Counted from the stretch's first letter, positions 53,948 through 63,382 are shown. The stretch is DNA of 64,000 bases from Bernardetia sp. MNP-M8 (GCF_037126285.1 NZ_CP147012.1:3680676-3744675), one strand, 5' to 3'. Made by a program: numbers and translations. The notes: generated from the sequence alone by a model not told the origin.

Positions 53948-54064
53948 AATAAGCCATTTGATATTTTAGTGTAACTACGCCAACAAAAACAATTAAAATT
54001 ATTCTTAGAACAACTTCTCTTAAAATCCATTATCAAAGAAATTTGATAACATAATTTGTAAGTA

Positions 54065-54637
54065 ATGAATAAAACTCAACAACCTTGGATTGAAAAAGGG
54101 TACAAAGTATTTGCTTATGAAGGACCTCAAGGATTGAAAATTGAACGATTGTCAAAAGATATTGGTAAAAATAAATCTTCTTTTTATCATCATTTTGCAG
54201 ATTCAGAACTATTTATAAGTGTTTTGCTAGATTATCATGTGCTTCAAGCCAAGATTATGGCAGAAAAAGAAGCTAACTGCTTATCATTAGAAGAGCTAAT
54301 TGAGATTATAGTAGAGCATAAAACAGACCTTCTTTTTAATCGACAATTACGTATCCACAGGCAGAATGAGGATTTTGAAAAATGCTTCATTAAAACTAAT
54401 CAAATGACAATACCTGCAATACTGGGAGTTTGGACTGAAATACTTGATCTAAAAAGCAACTCTCATTTATCTGAACTAATGCTCAAACTAAGTCTTGAAA
54501 ACTTTTATCTCCAAATTACAGATGAAACATTAAATCATGATTGGTTGAATAATTATTTCAACGAATTAAAGCTATTAGTAAGAGAGTTTAAAAGAACAAA
54601 TAGAGTAACCATTCCCAAATTAGACGGTAGTGTCTAA
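54065..54637 (+). CDS. TetR-family transcriptional regulator
   Basis: A 190-residue regulator. The N-terminal helix-turn-helix is LKIERLSKDIGKNKSSFYHHF at about residues 24-44. The C-terminal ligand domain is divergent. The gene 63 bases downstream, a small membrane protein, could be its target. No operator palindrome is obvious in the 117-bp upstream gap. Confidence 0.8.
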   Translation: MNKTQQPWIEKGYKVFAYEGPQGLKIERLSKDIGKNKSSFYHHFADSELFISVLLDYHVLQAKIMAEKEANCLSLEELIEIIVEHKTDLLFNRQLRIHRQNEDFEKCFIKTNQMTIPAILGVWTEILDLKSNSHLSELMLKLSLENFYLQITDETLNHDWLNNYFNELKLLVREFKRTNRVTIPKLDGSV

Positions 54638-54699
54638 AAGTCAAGTGATTCTATTTCTAAATTTGTGTTATAAATCATTTATTTAAACACAAATTTAGT

Positions 54700-55146
54700 A
54701 TGAAAACATCACACAATAGCAAAATACGTTCTCAAAAATTTCATAAGTTTTGGTTAAAAGTAACAGCGATAGTTGTAGGCTCTTTTGCTCCAATTTTCTT
54801 TTTAGGAACGATGGATTCTACTTCTGAACCAGCTCGCCTAACATTAGATATATTAAGTTGGTCAATGGATGGATCAATAACTTATCAATCTGCTGATATT
54901 CATTTTTTGTCAGCACTTACAGGAGGTTTTCTTTTGGGTTGGGGAGTAATGATTTGGTGTCTGTCTATATGGGTTTATGACAAAGCACCTGAAGAGGTAA
55001 GAAAGACAATAGTTGTAAGTCTTTTGTCTTGGTTTGTTTTAGATAGTTCAGGTTCTATTGCTTCTGGAAATATTTCAAATGCTTTTTTTAATAGTATAGT
55101 CTTGTTACTGGCTGTAGGACCTTTGTGGTTTTCTACAAAAGAGTAA
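54700..55146 (+). CDS. Hypothetical four-helix membrane protein
   Basis: A 148-residue inner-membrane protein with four hydrophobic stretches (VTAIVVGSFAPIFFLGTM, FLLGWGVMIWCLSIWVYD, IVVSLLSWFVLDSSGSIASG and FNSIVLLLAVGPLWFS). No family is known to me. It follows the TetR regulator on the same strand with a 62-base gap, so the pair probably forms a small autoregulated unit. Confidence 0.65.
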   Translation: MKTSHNSKIRSQKFHKFWLKVTAIVVGSFAPIFFLGTMDSTSEPARLTLDILSWSMDGSITYQSADIHFLSALTGGFLLGWGVMIWCLSIWVYDKAPEEVRKTIVVSLLSWFVLDSSGSIASGNISNAFFNSIVLLLAVGPLWFSTKE

Positions 55147-55166
55147 ATATTTCAATCTTTAAAATT

Positions 55167-55210
55167 AAAACCATCCTCAAAACTTAAAAGTAAGTTTTGA
55201 AGATGGTTTT
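55167..55210. terminator. Strong bidirectional terminator
   Basis: A 20-bp stem (AAAACCATCCTCAAAACTTA with TAAGTTTTGAAGATGGTTTT, one mismatch) and a four-base loop stand between convergent genes. Confidence 0.85.
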
Positions 55211-55248
55211 TAAGTATCTAATAAACTATAGTAAAAGAAAAAGATTAC

Positions 55249-55782
55249 TTATTTTTCTAATATATATCTACCTGATACCTTTGCAACAGCAGTACCACCT
55301 TGTTGTTGCTGTCTTTGCGTAAATTCAATATCTATTACCATTCTATTTGCTGTCAATTCGATAATAGTGTTGCTTCCAACTTGTCTTCCTGATAATTCGC
55401 TTTCATTAAATATCAACTCATTTCCTTCTTTTTTCCAAGTTCCTGTACCAAAAAAGTTTTGATAATCTATTATTACTGCCAAATCTTCCCCATCCTCAAT
55501 ATCTGGAGCTATTTTGATAGAATAATCTCCTTCTGTTGTGTATGTATTATTCGCATTGAAAGTAAGACGTAAATCAGTGTCGACAGCTTCTGCCACAGTA
55601 GCATTATTTAGCACTGGACCTGCGTCATAAGTTATGGTAGTCACACTATTATATTTAAGACTTACCAAGTTCCAAGTTCCTACAACACCTAAATTATCTT
55701 CAGACTCTTCTTCTTCGTCTCCACAAGAAGTCAAAAATACAGCTGAAATAATTAATAAAAATAACCAGTTTAATTTTAACAT
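55249..55782 (-). CDS. Lipocalin-like lipoprotein
   Basis: A 177-residue protein with a lipobox signal (LLIISAVFLTSC) and a strongly acidic stretch after the Cys (GDEEEESEDN), of the kind that directs surface display in Bacteroidota. The body starts VVGTWNLVSLKYNS, then LRLTFNANNTYTTEGDYSI, GTGTWKKEGNELIF and MVIDIEFTQRQ, the strand order of small lipocalin-like domains. The ligand is unknown. Confidence 0.72.
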   Translation of the reverse strand: MLKLNWLFLLIISAVFLTSCGDEEEESEDNLGVVGTWNLVSLKYNSVTTITYDAGPVLNNATVAEAVDTDLRLTFNANNTYTTEGDYSIKIAPDIEDGEDLAVIIDYQNFFGTGTWKKEGNELIFNESELSGRQVGSNTIIELTANRMVIDIEFTQRQQQQGGTAVAKVSGRYILEK

Positions 55783-55870
55783 TTTTAATGTAAGTTATAT
55801 AGTAAAAATAATTAATTGCAAATGTACTATTTTTTAAATTAAAATGCAATTAAAAAAAAGCATAAAAAAA

Positions 55871-55905
55871 CACCTTCAAAAACTTTAAAATAGTTTGCAA
55901 AGGTG
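55871..55905 (-). terminator. Terminator after topA
   Basis: On the minus strand CACCTTTGCAAAC pairs with GTTTTTGAAGGTG, with one mismatch, and is followed by a T7 run. Confidence 0.8.
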
Positions 55906-55939
55906 AGTTGTGATTTAGTTGTAGAGTTATTTTATCAAA

Positions 55940-58435
55940 TTAATCTGTTTTCTTTTTGGTACTTGTCTTTTTCACAGTAGTTTTTTTAGCTGTCGTTTTC
56001 TTTGCTGGTGTAGCTTTTTTAGCTGCTGGCTTTTTAGCTGTTGTTTTCTTTGTGGTGGCTTTTTTTGCAGGAGCTTTTTTAGTAGTTGTAGCTGTTTTTT
56101 TAGCATATCTACCTTTTTTCTCTGGTGCAGCTTCGGCAAGTTCTAAGCATTTTTCTAGCGTCAAATCAACAGGTTCAATGTCTAAGTCTTTAGGGATTTT
56201 GACATTCTGCTTTCCAACAGCGATATATGCTCCCCAACGTCCATTCAGAACACGCACTTCTTCGTTTTCAGGAAAAACTTTAATTATTTTCTTAGCATCT
56301 TTTTCTCGTTTTTCCTTAATGAGTTCAATAGCTCGTTCTTCATTTATTGTAAGTGGGTCTTCTTCCTTAGGAATGGAAACAAATTTACTATCATGACGAA
56401 TATAAGGACCAAAACGACCAATAGCAGCAACTACTTTTTTATTCTCAAACATTCCTACATCACGAGGAAGTTTAAATAATTCAAGGGCATCTTCTAGTGT
56501 TATTTTATCTAAATACTGTCCTTTAAGAAGAGACGCAAATTCAGATTTTTGTTCTTTATCTTCTGGGTCTAATGGTAATTTTTCTACTATTGCACCATAA
56601 CGTCCCATTCTTGCTTGTATTACTCTTCCTGTTTTTGGATCTTTTCCTAACTCTCTAGCTGTACTGGCATATTCTCCATCTTCTGCTACCTTTATTACTT
56701 GTGGGTGAAACTGTCCATAAAAAGATTTTAGCATCTTTTCCCACTCTAAACTTCCATCAGCAATTTTGTCAAATTCAGCTTCTACTTGTGCTGTAAAAGT
56801 TAAATCAACAATATCTGGAAAGTTTCCTACCAAAAAATCATTGACAACCATTCCCATATTAGTCGGAAATAGTTTGTTTTTTTCTGCTCCTGTATTTTCA
56901 GTTTTGGTTTTACTTGTAATTTTATTGTTTTTTAAAGTCAAAACAGAATATTCTCTTATTGTTCCATCTCTAGCTTCTTTAACTACATATTCTCGTTTTT
57001 GAATAGTCGAAATAGTTGGGGCATAAGTAGAAGGACGACCAATTCCCTTTTCCTCTAATTCCTTTACAAGGGATGCTTCTGTATAACGAGCTTTCGGACG
57101 AGTAAAACGTTCGGTAGCTGTCATGAGTTCTAAATCTAATTCTTGTCCTACTTTCAAAGGAGGCAAAACTCCTTTTGTTTCACTGTTTTCATCATCATCG
57201 TCATCATCTTTTGACTCTAAATAAACTTTCAAAAACCCTTCAAATATAATTATTTCGCCTGTTGCTTTGAGTGTATCATTTAGCTTTTTACCATCTTTTG
57301 TAATTCCTATTGTTACAAGTGTTCTTTCTAATTTAGCATCCGACATTTGAGAAGCAATAGCACGTTTCCAAATAAGTTCATAAAGTCGTTGCTGTTGATT
57401 GTCAGAAACGGGATTACGATTAGCAAAATTAGTTGGTTTGATAGCCTCGTGAGCTTCTTGTGCCGAACTTGATTTTGTTTTATAAGTACGGTTTTTAGCA
57501 TATTCTTTTCCGTACGAAGCTATTATTTCATTAGCTGCATTTTGACGAGACTCTTCTGAAAGGTTAACAGAATCAGTACGCATATATGAAATATGACCTG
57601 CTTCATACAATCTTTGAGCAACCATCATTGTTTGAGAAACCGAAAAACCTAATTTTCTACTGGCTTCTTGTTGTAGAGTTGAGGTTGTAAAAGGAGCAGC
57701 AGGTGACTTTTTAGCTGGTTTCTTCTCTAAATTATCAATTTTAAAACTTGCAGCTACACAACTTTCTAAAAACTCTTGTGCTTTTGTTTTTTCATCTAAA
57801 CGTTTTGATAATTCTGCATTTAATTTTTTTGCGTCTTCTACATCAAAAGTAGCATCTACTTTATAGAATCCTTTTGCATTAAATTCATCTATTTCTCGCT
57901 CTCTTTCTACTACAACACGAACAGCTGCCGACTGTACACGCCCTGCTGAAAGACCATATTTTACCTTTTTCCAAAGAACTGGAGAAAGTTCAAAACCTAC
58001 TAATCTATCCAAAATACGTCTTGCCTGTTGTGCATTTACCAAATCATCATCAATAGTTCTTGGGTTCTGAATAGCATTTAAGATAGCCGTCTTTGTAATT
58101 TCTCTAAAAATAATACGTTTTATATTTTTCTCATCCAGATTCAAGGCTTCTTTTAAGTGCCAAGAAATAGCCTCTCCTTCTCGGTCATCATCCGTTGCGA
58201 GCCATACAGTTTCTACACCTTTTGCAAGTTTTCGAAGCGAGCGAATGACTTCTTCTTTGTCTTTTGAAATAACATAAGTAGGAGCAAAATTATTTTCGAC
58301 ATCAATGGCATCATTAGATTTAACTAAATCCCGAACGTGTCCGAAACTTGAAGTAACCGTAAAGTCTTTTCCAAGATAATTTTCAATGGTTTTTGCTTTG
58401 GCAGGAGATTCTACAATGACGAGATTTTTTGACAT
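55940..58435 (-). CDS. topA: DNA topoisomerase I (type IA)
   Basis: An 831-residue enzyme that relaxes negative supercoils through a 5'-phosphotyrosine. The Toprim domain shows NLVIVESPAKAKTIENYLG and ATDDDREGEAISWHL, and the catalytic Tyr lies in HISYMRTDSVNLSEES. C-terminal topoisomerase repeats follow: MGRYGAIVEKL, IGRFGPYIRHDSKFVSIP and NGRWGAYIAVGKQNVKIP. The last about 55 residues are almost only Lys, Ala and Thr (KKATTKKTTAKKPAAKKA), like a eukaryotic histone H1 tail, and probably bind DNA nonspecifically. No zinc-finger cysteines replace it. Confidence 0.96.
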   Translation of the reverse strand: MSKNLVIVESPAKAKTIENYLGKDFTVTSSFGHVRDLVKSNDAIDVENNFAPTYVISKDKEEVIRSLRKLAKGVETVWLATDDDREGEAISWHLKEALNLDEKNIKRIIFREITKTAILNAIQNPRTIDDDLVNAQQARRILDRLVGFELSPVLWKKVKYGLSAGRVQSAAVRVVVEREREIDEFNAKGFYKVDATFDVEDAKKLNAELSKRLDEKTKAQEFLESCVAASFKIDNLEKKPAKKSPAAPFTTSTLQQEASRKLGFSVSQTMMVAQRLYEAGHISYMRTDSVNLSEESRQNAANEIIASYGKEYAKNRTYKTKSSSAQEAHEAIKPTNFANRNPVSDNQQQRLYELIWKRAIASQMSDAKLERTLVTIGITKDGKKLNDTLKATGEIIIFEGFLKVYLESKDDDDDDENSETKGVLPPLKVGQELDLELMTATERFTRPKARYTEASLVKELEEKGIGRPSTYAPTISTIQKREYVVKEARDGTIREYSVLTLKNNKITSKTKTENTGAEKNKLFPTNMGMVVNDFLVGNFPDIVDLTFTAQVEAEFDKIADGSLEWEKMLKSFYGQFHPQVIKVAEDGEYASTARELGKDPKTGRVIQARMGRYGAIVEKLPLDPEDKEQKSEFASLLKGQYLDKITLEDALELFKLPRDVGMFENKKVVAAIGRFGPYIRHDSKFVSIPKEEDPLTINEERAIELIKEKREKDAKKIIKVFPENEEVRVLNGRWGAYIAVGKQNVKIPKDLDIEPVDLTLEKCLELAEAAPEKKGRYAKKTATTTKKAPAKKATTKKTTAKKPAAKKATPAKKTTAKKTTVKKTSTKKKTD

Positions 58436-58609
58436 ATTTTTTTTATAAATTTTGGCTATGCTAGATGATTTGGTAAACTCAATTCGTATAAACCAATACG
58501 AAATGATACCAGTTTTAATCGCTATTTTAACTATATAGAAAAGGGAGAATATAAAAGGCTAACGCATAAATGCAAAAAAATGTTAGAACATTTTAGATTT
58601 ATACAATGG

Positions 58610-58617
58610 CAAAGTTA
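58610..58617 (-). promoter_or_regulatory. -7 promoter box of topA
   Basis: The minus strand reads TAACTTTG (TAnnTTTG), 175 bases before the ATG, giving a long leader. Confidence 0.4.
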
Positions 58618-58649
58618 CCTATTTTTTGATATTTGCCTAATTTGTGTGG

Positions 58650-58991
58650 TTATTTTTCTGCAATTAACTCTATCCATTCACAATTTATGCGAAATATTTT
58701 ATCATTCTGAAAGATGTAAATTATATCGTCATTTTCATTAGGTTTACTGTTTAGCATAAACCCATCCTTAGTATCACGTATAGTTTTTGGTGAAAATGCA
58801 ATTACACTCAATGTATTTTCATCTTCTGGAAATTCTGAATTATCCCCATTAAATGACTCAATAAAATTTATATTATGGTGAACAAATCTTAATCGTTCAA
58901 ATTCGTTTTTATGAATCCAATCTCCTTTTGATTTGATAAATTTAATTTGTACACTATTATCAACTTCTAAAATACTTAAAGAGGTTCTTTT
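58650..58991 (-). pseudogene. 5'-truncated hypothetical gene
   Basis: There are 113 sense codons in a row ending TAA (58652-58650), but no initiation codon near the upstream stop at 58994-58992. The frame reads like a real protein (SLSILEVDNSVQIKFIKSKG, DDIIYIFQNDKIFRINCEWI, end ELIAEK) without an identified family. Its lost 5' end lies about 30 bases from a repeat at 59022, so an insertion or rearrangement there probably removed the start. Translation from an internal codon cannot be excluded. Confidence 0.5.
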
Positions 58992-59021
58992 TTAAATCTT
59001 ATATTGCTAGTAAAAACCAAT

Positions 59022-59063
59022 ACAAAAACCACGGCTACAAGCCGAATACATATAAATCACTCG
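59022..59063. repeat. Inverted-repeat copy, left of the gene at 59073
   Basis: It contains ACGGCTACAAGCCGAATACA followed by TATAAATCACTCG. The core CGGCTACAAGCCG is itself a palindrome. Confidence 0.75.
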
Positions 59064-59072
59064 TTAAAGATG

Positions 59073-59693
59073 CTACTCCCAATGGGAAAAGTCATCAAAA
59101 TTAAGTTCACAATTTACACTATCTATTTTATAAAATAAGTAACAATCAATATATTTTTTATCTAAGTTTGGTTTACAGAATTTCAGGAAGCGACGGTTCA
59201 CTTTTGTATTTTCTAAATTACAATGAATAGATGAACCTTCTATATAGTTCAATTTATACAAAAAAAGTGAATCTCCTTTTAAAGTATAAAAGGAACTCCT
59301 ACAACTCTTATCATTACTTTCAACGTTATAATTAAACTCCTGACAAAACACATTTATGCTAGATATATTATCTTTTGGATCTATCAAATAAGATGCATCA
59401 CCATAACATTCATCTGTTTGTGAAATTATAGATGACAAAGAATAGCTCACAAGACTGTCCAATGGTACAAAAAAATCAACCACCTCATAATCTATTGGAA
59501 TAGAATGAGATTTTCCTAGTTTTGCCAATCGCTTGTTTTCTCTTATAAACTGTATTTCTTTCAAATTAAATTTCTCAACCAAAATACCTTTTACATGAGT
59601 TTTTGTATCATAAAACTGATTTTTCGTATAACTCTTGTATGTAATTGCGAACATTATTATAAATAAAAATATAGTGTGTTTTGTTTTTGACAT
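59073..59693 (-). CDS. Hypothetical secreted protein bracketed by inverted repeats
   Basis: Not recognised. It has 206 residues, starting at MSKTKHTIFLFIIMFAITYK, with a signal peptide. An open frame continues upstream to 59750 but reads through repeat DNA, so that part is not used. The mature part contains five Cys residues in DECYGD, VFCQEF, DKSCRSS, IHCNLENT and KFCKPN plus two later (DCYLFY, NCELNF), which suggests disulphides. The gene is flanked by inverted copies of a 42-47-bp repeat, with a third degraded copy beyond. Confidence 0.55.
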   Translation of the reverse strand: MSKTKHTIFLFIIMFAITYKSYTKNQFYDTKTHVKGILVEKFNLKEIQFIRENKRLAKLGKSHSIPIDYEVVDFFVPLDSLVSYSLSSIISQTDECYGDASYLIDPKDNISSINVFCQEFNYNVESNDKSCRSSFYTLKGDSLFLYKLNYIEGSSIHCNLENTKVNRRFLKFCKPNLDKKYIDCYLFYKIDSVNCELNFDDFSHWE

Positions 59694-59772
59694 ATTAGAA
59701 TAATATTTTATTTCAGTATATAAAGCCCCTGCTGTTGCTCGCAAAACCACAAATGCCGTCGCTTGGCTTTGC

Positions 59773-59819
59773 CGAGTGAGTTATATTTATATGTATTCGG
59801 CTTGTAGCCGTGTATTTGC
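59773..59819. repeat. Inverted-repeat copy, right of the gene at 59073
   Basis: It is the reverse complement of 59022-59063 over about 40 bases (CGAGTGA, then ATTTATATGTATTCGG, then CTTGTAGCCGT), with a four-base insertion. Confidence 0.75.
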
Positions 59820-59889
59820 ATTTCTATAACTAGCCCAAATCTAAGATTTAAAAGTCAAAATCAAAAAAAATGTACAACTTAAAATAGCA

Positions 59890-59928
59890 AATACAAAAAC
59901 TATGATTGTAAGCCGAATGTAATTCACT
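59890..59928. repeat. Third, diverged repeat copy
   Basis: ATACAAAAACTATGATTGTAAGCCGAATG aligns with the left copy at 59020-59050 in the same orientation, with several substitutions. Confidence 0.55.
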
Positions 59929-59979
59929 TATTTGAAAAGGAGCAAGAATCATTGTATGACTAGCGCAGCTATACTCCAT

Positions 59980-60306
59980 TTATAAAAAAGAATTTATTTT
60001 TTCAGTCAGAATTTCGATAAGTTCTTCATCCATAAATTCGTATTCATCTGGAATATTCAAAACTTCAATTGTCGGAATTTCTAAGTGAGAATAGATTTTC
60101 TTGATTTTTTGTTTGTGGTCATTTTCCATTACCAAAATCAAATCTGCCCAAATTATATCATTTTCGGTAATTTTTCGATTACTTTTCGGACTTACACCCA
60201 CAGAACGAATATCAAAACGCTCATCATTTTTAAAAATAAATTCGGCTGTTCGGCTGCGTTTTTTGTTTTTACCACAGACAACTAAAAATTTTGGTCTTTC
60301 TTGCAT
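59980..60306 (-). CDS. Low-molecular-weight protein-tyrosine-phosphatase-like protein
   Basis: A 108-residue protein of the LMW-PTP fold. The phosphate loop reads CGKNKKRSRTAEF near residues 11-23, a C-x5-R-S match to the CX5R catalytic motif, and the following RSVGVSP is the second family segment. The normal acidic DP pair near the C-terminus is replaced by NIPDEYEFMDEEL, so the general acid could be one of those Asp residues. It is shorter than a classical LMW-PTP (about 150), so the activity is uncertain; related proteins are annotated as phosphatase-like. Confidence 0.75.
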   Translation of the reverse strand: MQERPKFLVVCGKNKKRSRTAEFIFKNDERFDIRSVGVSPKSNRKITENDIIWADLILVMENDHKQKIKKIYSHLEIPTIEVLNIPDEYEFMDEELIEILTEKINSFL

Positions 60307-60368
60307 TGAGTATTTTTTCTTATTTTAGAATTGTTTTTTTGAAATTCAGTTTTTATCAAATCTATTTT

Positions 60369-60602
60369 ATGAAAAATCCATTAAAAATGAATTGTCCTTA
60401 TTGTAAGGAAAGTGTTTCGCCTAGCTTATCTAATATTTCATATAATTATCCTTCTCATGGAGGAGATTATGAATGGATAGAAACAGGAGGGAATGCAACT
60501 TGCCCAAACTGTAACAAAATATCAGAAGTTAGAGTTCAAATTGATTTAGAAACAGGTAAAATTTGGGAAATAGTAAAAGTTTATCCCCCAAAAAAAGCCT
60601 AA
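60369..60602 (+). CDS. Small zinc-ribbon protein
   Basis: A 77-residue protein starting at MKNPLKMNCPYCKES; the longer frame from 60291 overlaps the opposite gene and adds unrelated residues. Two CPxC pairs (NCPYC and TCPNC), 35-40 residues apart, form a zinc ribbon. The tail KIWEIVKVYPPKKA is basic. The function is unknown. The 5' flank overlaps the divergent LMW-PTP-like gene's promoter region. Confidence 0.6.
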   Translation: MKNPLKMNCPYCKESVSPSLSNISYNYPSHGGDYEWIETGGNATCPNCNKISEVRVQIDLETGKIWEIVKVYPPKKA

Positions 60603-60927
60603 TTTTTACTTTTTTGATGATTAGCCACCAAAGTAGAACCAAAGCATTTTAAATAAATAACTTCTATTTACTTTCATTCATAGAAGCAAACTCTGTTTTT
60701 GTCTAAAAAGTGACGGTTAAGCAAAATTGTAGTTCAATACGGTTGTATTATTGCAAAGAATGATGTAAAATTGTAAAGGTGTTTATAAAATTGTATATTT
60801 AGGATTGTTTTTACAGATTCCATTTTTTAAAGAGTTTGTTTATTGAAAATAGAAAGTTTATATTTAGTATATAAATACGTTTAAAGCAAAAAGACAAATT
60901 TCAACTTAATCAACTAAAAAAAGACGC
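60603..60927. other. Gap without a gene, 325 bp
   Basis: A/T-rich. I find no open frame, terminator or recognised promoter box; the leader of the sensor kinase must start here. Confidence 0.5.
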
Positions 60928-62331
60928 ATGTCTGAGCAACTATCTCGCATTCAGGTACTTATTGTAGATGATGTTCCGAGTAATTTATTTACTCTTCGTG
61001 CATTATTGGAAGAACATTTTGAAGAAATTGAAATTGTAGAGGCAAATTCGGGTATTGAAGCCTTAGAGGTTTTGATGCGTGAGTCGATTGACCTTATCAT
61101 TTTGGATATTCAAATGCCTGAAATGGATGGTTTTCAAACGGCAAAACTGATTCGTAGCCGTAAAAAGACCAGAAATATTCCTATTGTTTTTCTTACAGCA
61201 GCCTACAAATCTGAAGAGTTCAAAGAAAAAGGTTTTTCATTAGGAGCAACTGATTATCTTACCAAACCAATTGATGACTATCAGCTTACTAGCCGTATAA
61301 ATGCTTATTTGAGTATCATTAAGCTAGAAAAAAATCATAAATCAGAATTAGAACGCCGAGTAGAAGAAAGAACTTCTGAACTCAAAAAAGCTCTTTCTCA
61401 GATAAAAGAAACTAATTTTAAATTAGAAACAACACTTAGCAAACTCAAAAATGCTCAAAAGCAAGTCATTGCACAAGAAAAATTAGCCTCTCTAGGAGAG
61501 TTGACAGCAGGAATTGCACATGAAATAAAAAATCCATTGAATTTTATCATTAATTTTTCAGAGCTTTCAAAGGAAATGATTGTCGAACTCAATGATACTT
61601 TTGCTAACGTTGGAAAAGATATTGTTGAGGGAAGTTTGAAAGATATTACGCCAGATGATGTAGACAATATTAAAGATATTTTGCAGAATCTGAATGAAAA
61701 CTCAGAAAAAATCCATGAACATGGAAAACGTGCTGATAGCATCATTAATAATATGTTGATGCACTCACAAGACCGAAAAGGAGTTTATCAAGATACACAC
61801 ATCAATACGATGTTGCAGGAATATATTAGCTTGGCTTACCATAGCACAATTAATAATTACAAAGGTTTTGCTGCCAAAATAGAAACAAACCTTGATGCAA
61901 ACGTAGAAAATGTAAAGATTATTCCACAAGATTTGGGGCGTGTGTTTTTGAATGTTGTTAGTAATTCGTTGTATGCTCTCTATAATAAAAAGCGAAAATT
62001 AGGAGAAAATTTTGAGCCTATGCTTACTGTCCGAACTATTAATCATGACGATAATGTTGAGATTATCTTTAGAGATAACGGAACAGGAATTCCACAAGAA
62101 ATGATGGACAAAATTTTTAATCCATTCTTTACAACCAAACCTGCAGGAGAAGGAACAGGTTTAGGGCTTTCTATCTGTTATGATATTGTCAGAAATATTC
62201 ATAAAGGAGAAATTCAAGTAGATTCGAAAGAAGGAGAATACACAGATTTTAGCATTTTCTTACCAAAACATGTTGATACAGAAGAAAATGAAAACGGAGA
62301 AAATGAAAAAGTGGCTAATGATAAATGGTAA
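60928..62331 (+). CDS. Hybrid response-regulator/sensor histidine kinase
   Basis: A 467-residue cytosolic signalling protein. Residues 5-125 are a receiver domain with the acidic pair VDD (14-15), the phosphoacceptor Asp60 in [13 protein letters not shown], and Lys113 in YLTKP. A coiled coil spans about 133-190. The kinase domain has the H-box [15 protein letters not shown] with phosphorylated His198, an N-box [16 protein letters not shown], and G-boxes DNGTGIP and [13 protein letters not shown]. No sensor or membrane segment is present, so the input is probably phosphotransfer to the receiver. No downstream response regulator is encoded nearby. Confidence 0.93.
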   Translation: MSEQLSRIQVLIVDDVPSNLFTLRALLEEHFEEIEIVEANSGIEALEVLMRESIDLIILDIQMPEMDGFQTAKLIRSRKKTRNIPIVFLTAAYKSEEFKEKGFSLGATDYLTKPIDDYQLTSRINAYLSIIKLEKNHKSELERRVEERTSELKKALSQIKETNFKLETTLSKLKNAQKQVIAQEKLASLGELTAGIAHEIKNPLNFIINFSELSKEMIVELNDTFANVGKDIVEGSLKDITPDDVDNIKDILQNLNENSEKIHEHGKRADSIINNMLMHSQDRKGVYQDTHINTMLQEYISLAYHSTINNYKGFAAKIETNLDANVENVKIIPQDLGRVFLNVVSNSLYALYNKKRKLGENFEPMLTVRTINHDDNVEIIFRDNGTGIPQEMMDKIFNPFFTTKPAGEGTGLGLSICYDIVRNIHKGEIQVDSKEGEYTDFSIFLPKHVDTEENENGENEKVANDKW

Positions 62332-62349
62332 GTAAATGAACTGCCAACG

Positions 62350-62388
62350 AAAAATCCTTTACTTTTCTAAATAAAGTAAAGGATTTTT
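62350..62388. terminator. Terminator after the hybrid kinase
   Basis: AAAAATCCTTTACTT pairs with AAGTAAAGGATTTTT around a nine-base loop and ends in T residues. Confidence 0.85.
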
Positions 62389-62419
62389 TATTTTGCACTA
62401 AGAAGTATTAAAAGTATTT

Positions 62420-62914
62420 CTACATATCACGAGTAGTTGTATCTGTACTTATTGGTTCATCATTCTTTTGATCATCTGTATTCTCATTTTGATTTGAAGA
62501 ATTATCTCTACTATCTTCTTTTTCGTTTCTTAATTCATTGTTTTTCTGTCTAACTACTTCTGTAATGAAGTATTTTGTGTCTCCACGCCAAGCAAAAGTA
62601 CGGTATCTTTCTACATACGAAATTCTGATACGTTCACCTGTAAGGGCTGCATCTTTTAGGTCTTCAATAACTTTAGTTTCATCTTCTTCAACTGAAAATT
62701 CAAATTTTTCTATTGTATTTCCTTGGTCATTTAGATTCATTTCACCTTCCCATGTTTTGAAAATGTATCCTCTTTGACTTATTTTTATTACTACACCTGC
62801 TCTGTCGCCTGTACTAAACGAACCGAAATAATAAAAACTGCCTACTCCAAAGAAAAGAAGCAAAACAACTGCTATTGATGATAAAGATATAAGTTTGACT
62901 CTACTAATTGCCAT
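62420..62914 (-). CDS. Hypothetical single-pass membrane protein
   Basis: A 164-residue protein with an N-terminal membrane helix (SIAVVLLLFFGVGSFYYFG), a small beta-rich domain (RAGVVIKISQRGYIFKTWEG, FEFSVEEDETKVIEDLKD, RIRISYVERYRTFAWRGDTK) and a low-complexity acidic/Asn tail from about 130 onward. This family is widespread in Bacteroidota and is often mislabelled as a dehydrogenase in databases; nothing in the sequence supports that. The function is unknown. Confidence 0.65.
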   Translation of the reverse strand: MAISRVKLISLSSIAVVLLLFFGVGSFYYFGSFSTGDRAGVVIKISQRGYIFKTWEGEMNLNDQGNTIEKFEFSVEEDETKVIEDLKDAALTGERIRISYVERYRTFAWRGDTKYFITEVVRQKNNELRNEKEDSRDNSSNQNENTDDQKNDEPISTDTTTRDM

Positions 62915-63067
62915 AGTGATATAAAATTAAAATTGGATTTGGTGCTTTACTTATTTTTTAGACAAACGTTTTTGATAGGAATAAGTTTTTTATCTGTATA
63001 AAAAATCTCATTATCAACGGCTGATTACAGACAGCTCAGAAATATAACAAGAAAACAAGAAAGAGTT

Positions 63068-63313
63068 TTACCATTTAAAATTTCTACGGTTTACTTTTGA
63101 ATCTCCATACACTCCAATAATTTCACTTCGCATAAACTGACCAATAGAATCAGCCTCTAAAAGTTCTTCAAAAACTTCTTTTTCTACTTCATAATACGCA
63201 TAAATATTTCCTGTATTCGAAAATTCAGCATACAAAATTTGTTCTTCTTCATCGTAAGCTACTGCATTGAGCATAGAAGAATCTACGGCAATACGTTCTA
63301 TTTTATTTGACAT
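63068..63313 (-). CDS. KTSC-domain protein
   Basis: An 81-residue protein with the features of a KTSC domain: IAVDSSMLNAVAYDEEEQIL, YAEFSNTGNIYAYYEVEKEV and the C-terminus VYGDSKVNRRNFKW. The eponymous Lys-Thr-Ser-Cys is not obvious, so it is a variant. The function is unknown; these domains are often fused to or near RNA- or DNA-acting proteins. It starts 69 bases after the gene upstream on the same strand, so the two may be co-transcribed. Confidence 0.7.
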   Translation of the reverse strand: MSNKIERIAVDSSMLNAVAYDEEEQILYAEFSNTGNIYAYYEVEKEVFEELLEADSIGQFMRSEIIGVYGDSKVNRRNFKW

Positions 63314-63382
63314 TGTTTTTTTTGTTTTGAATTAGTTTTAAAAAGGTAAATCTTCATTTGTATCGTTAAAGGAAAAATTTTA

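Noticed and set aside
55956-56396. 146-codon frame opposite the topA tail
   Set aside because: Its Val/Phe/Ala-rich sequence is just the complement of the Lys/Ala/Thr codons of the topA tail.
59694-59750. N-terminal extension of the hypothetical protein at 59073
   Set aside because: These codons lie beside the flanking repeat; the signal peptide starts at the ATG at 59693.
62420-62914. Dehydrogenase annotation for the single-pass membrane protein
   Set aside because: The sequence has no Rossmann motif; such labels are carried over by database error.
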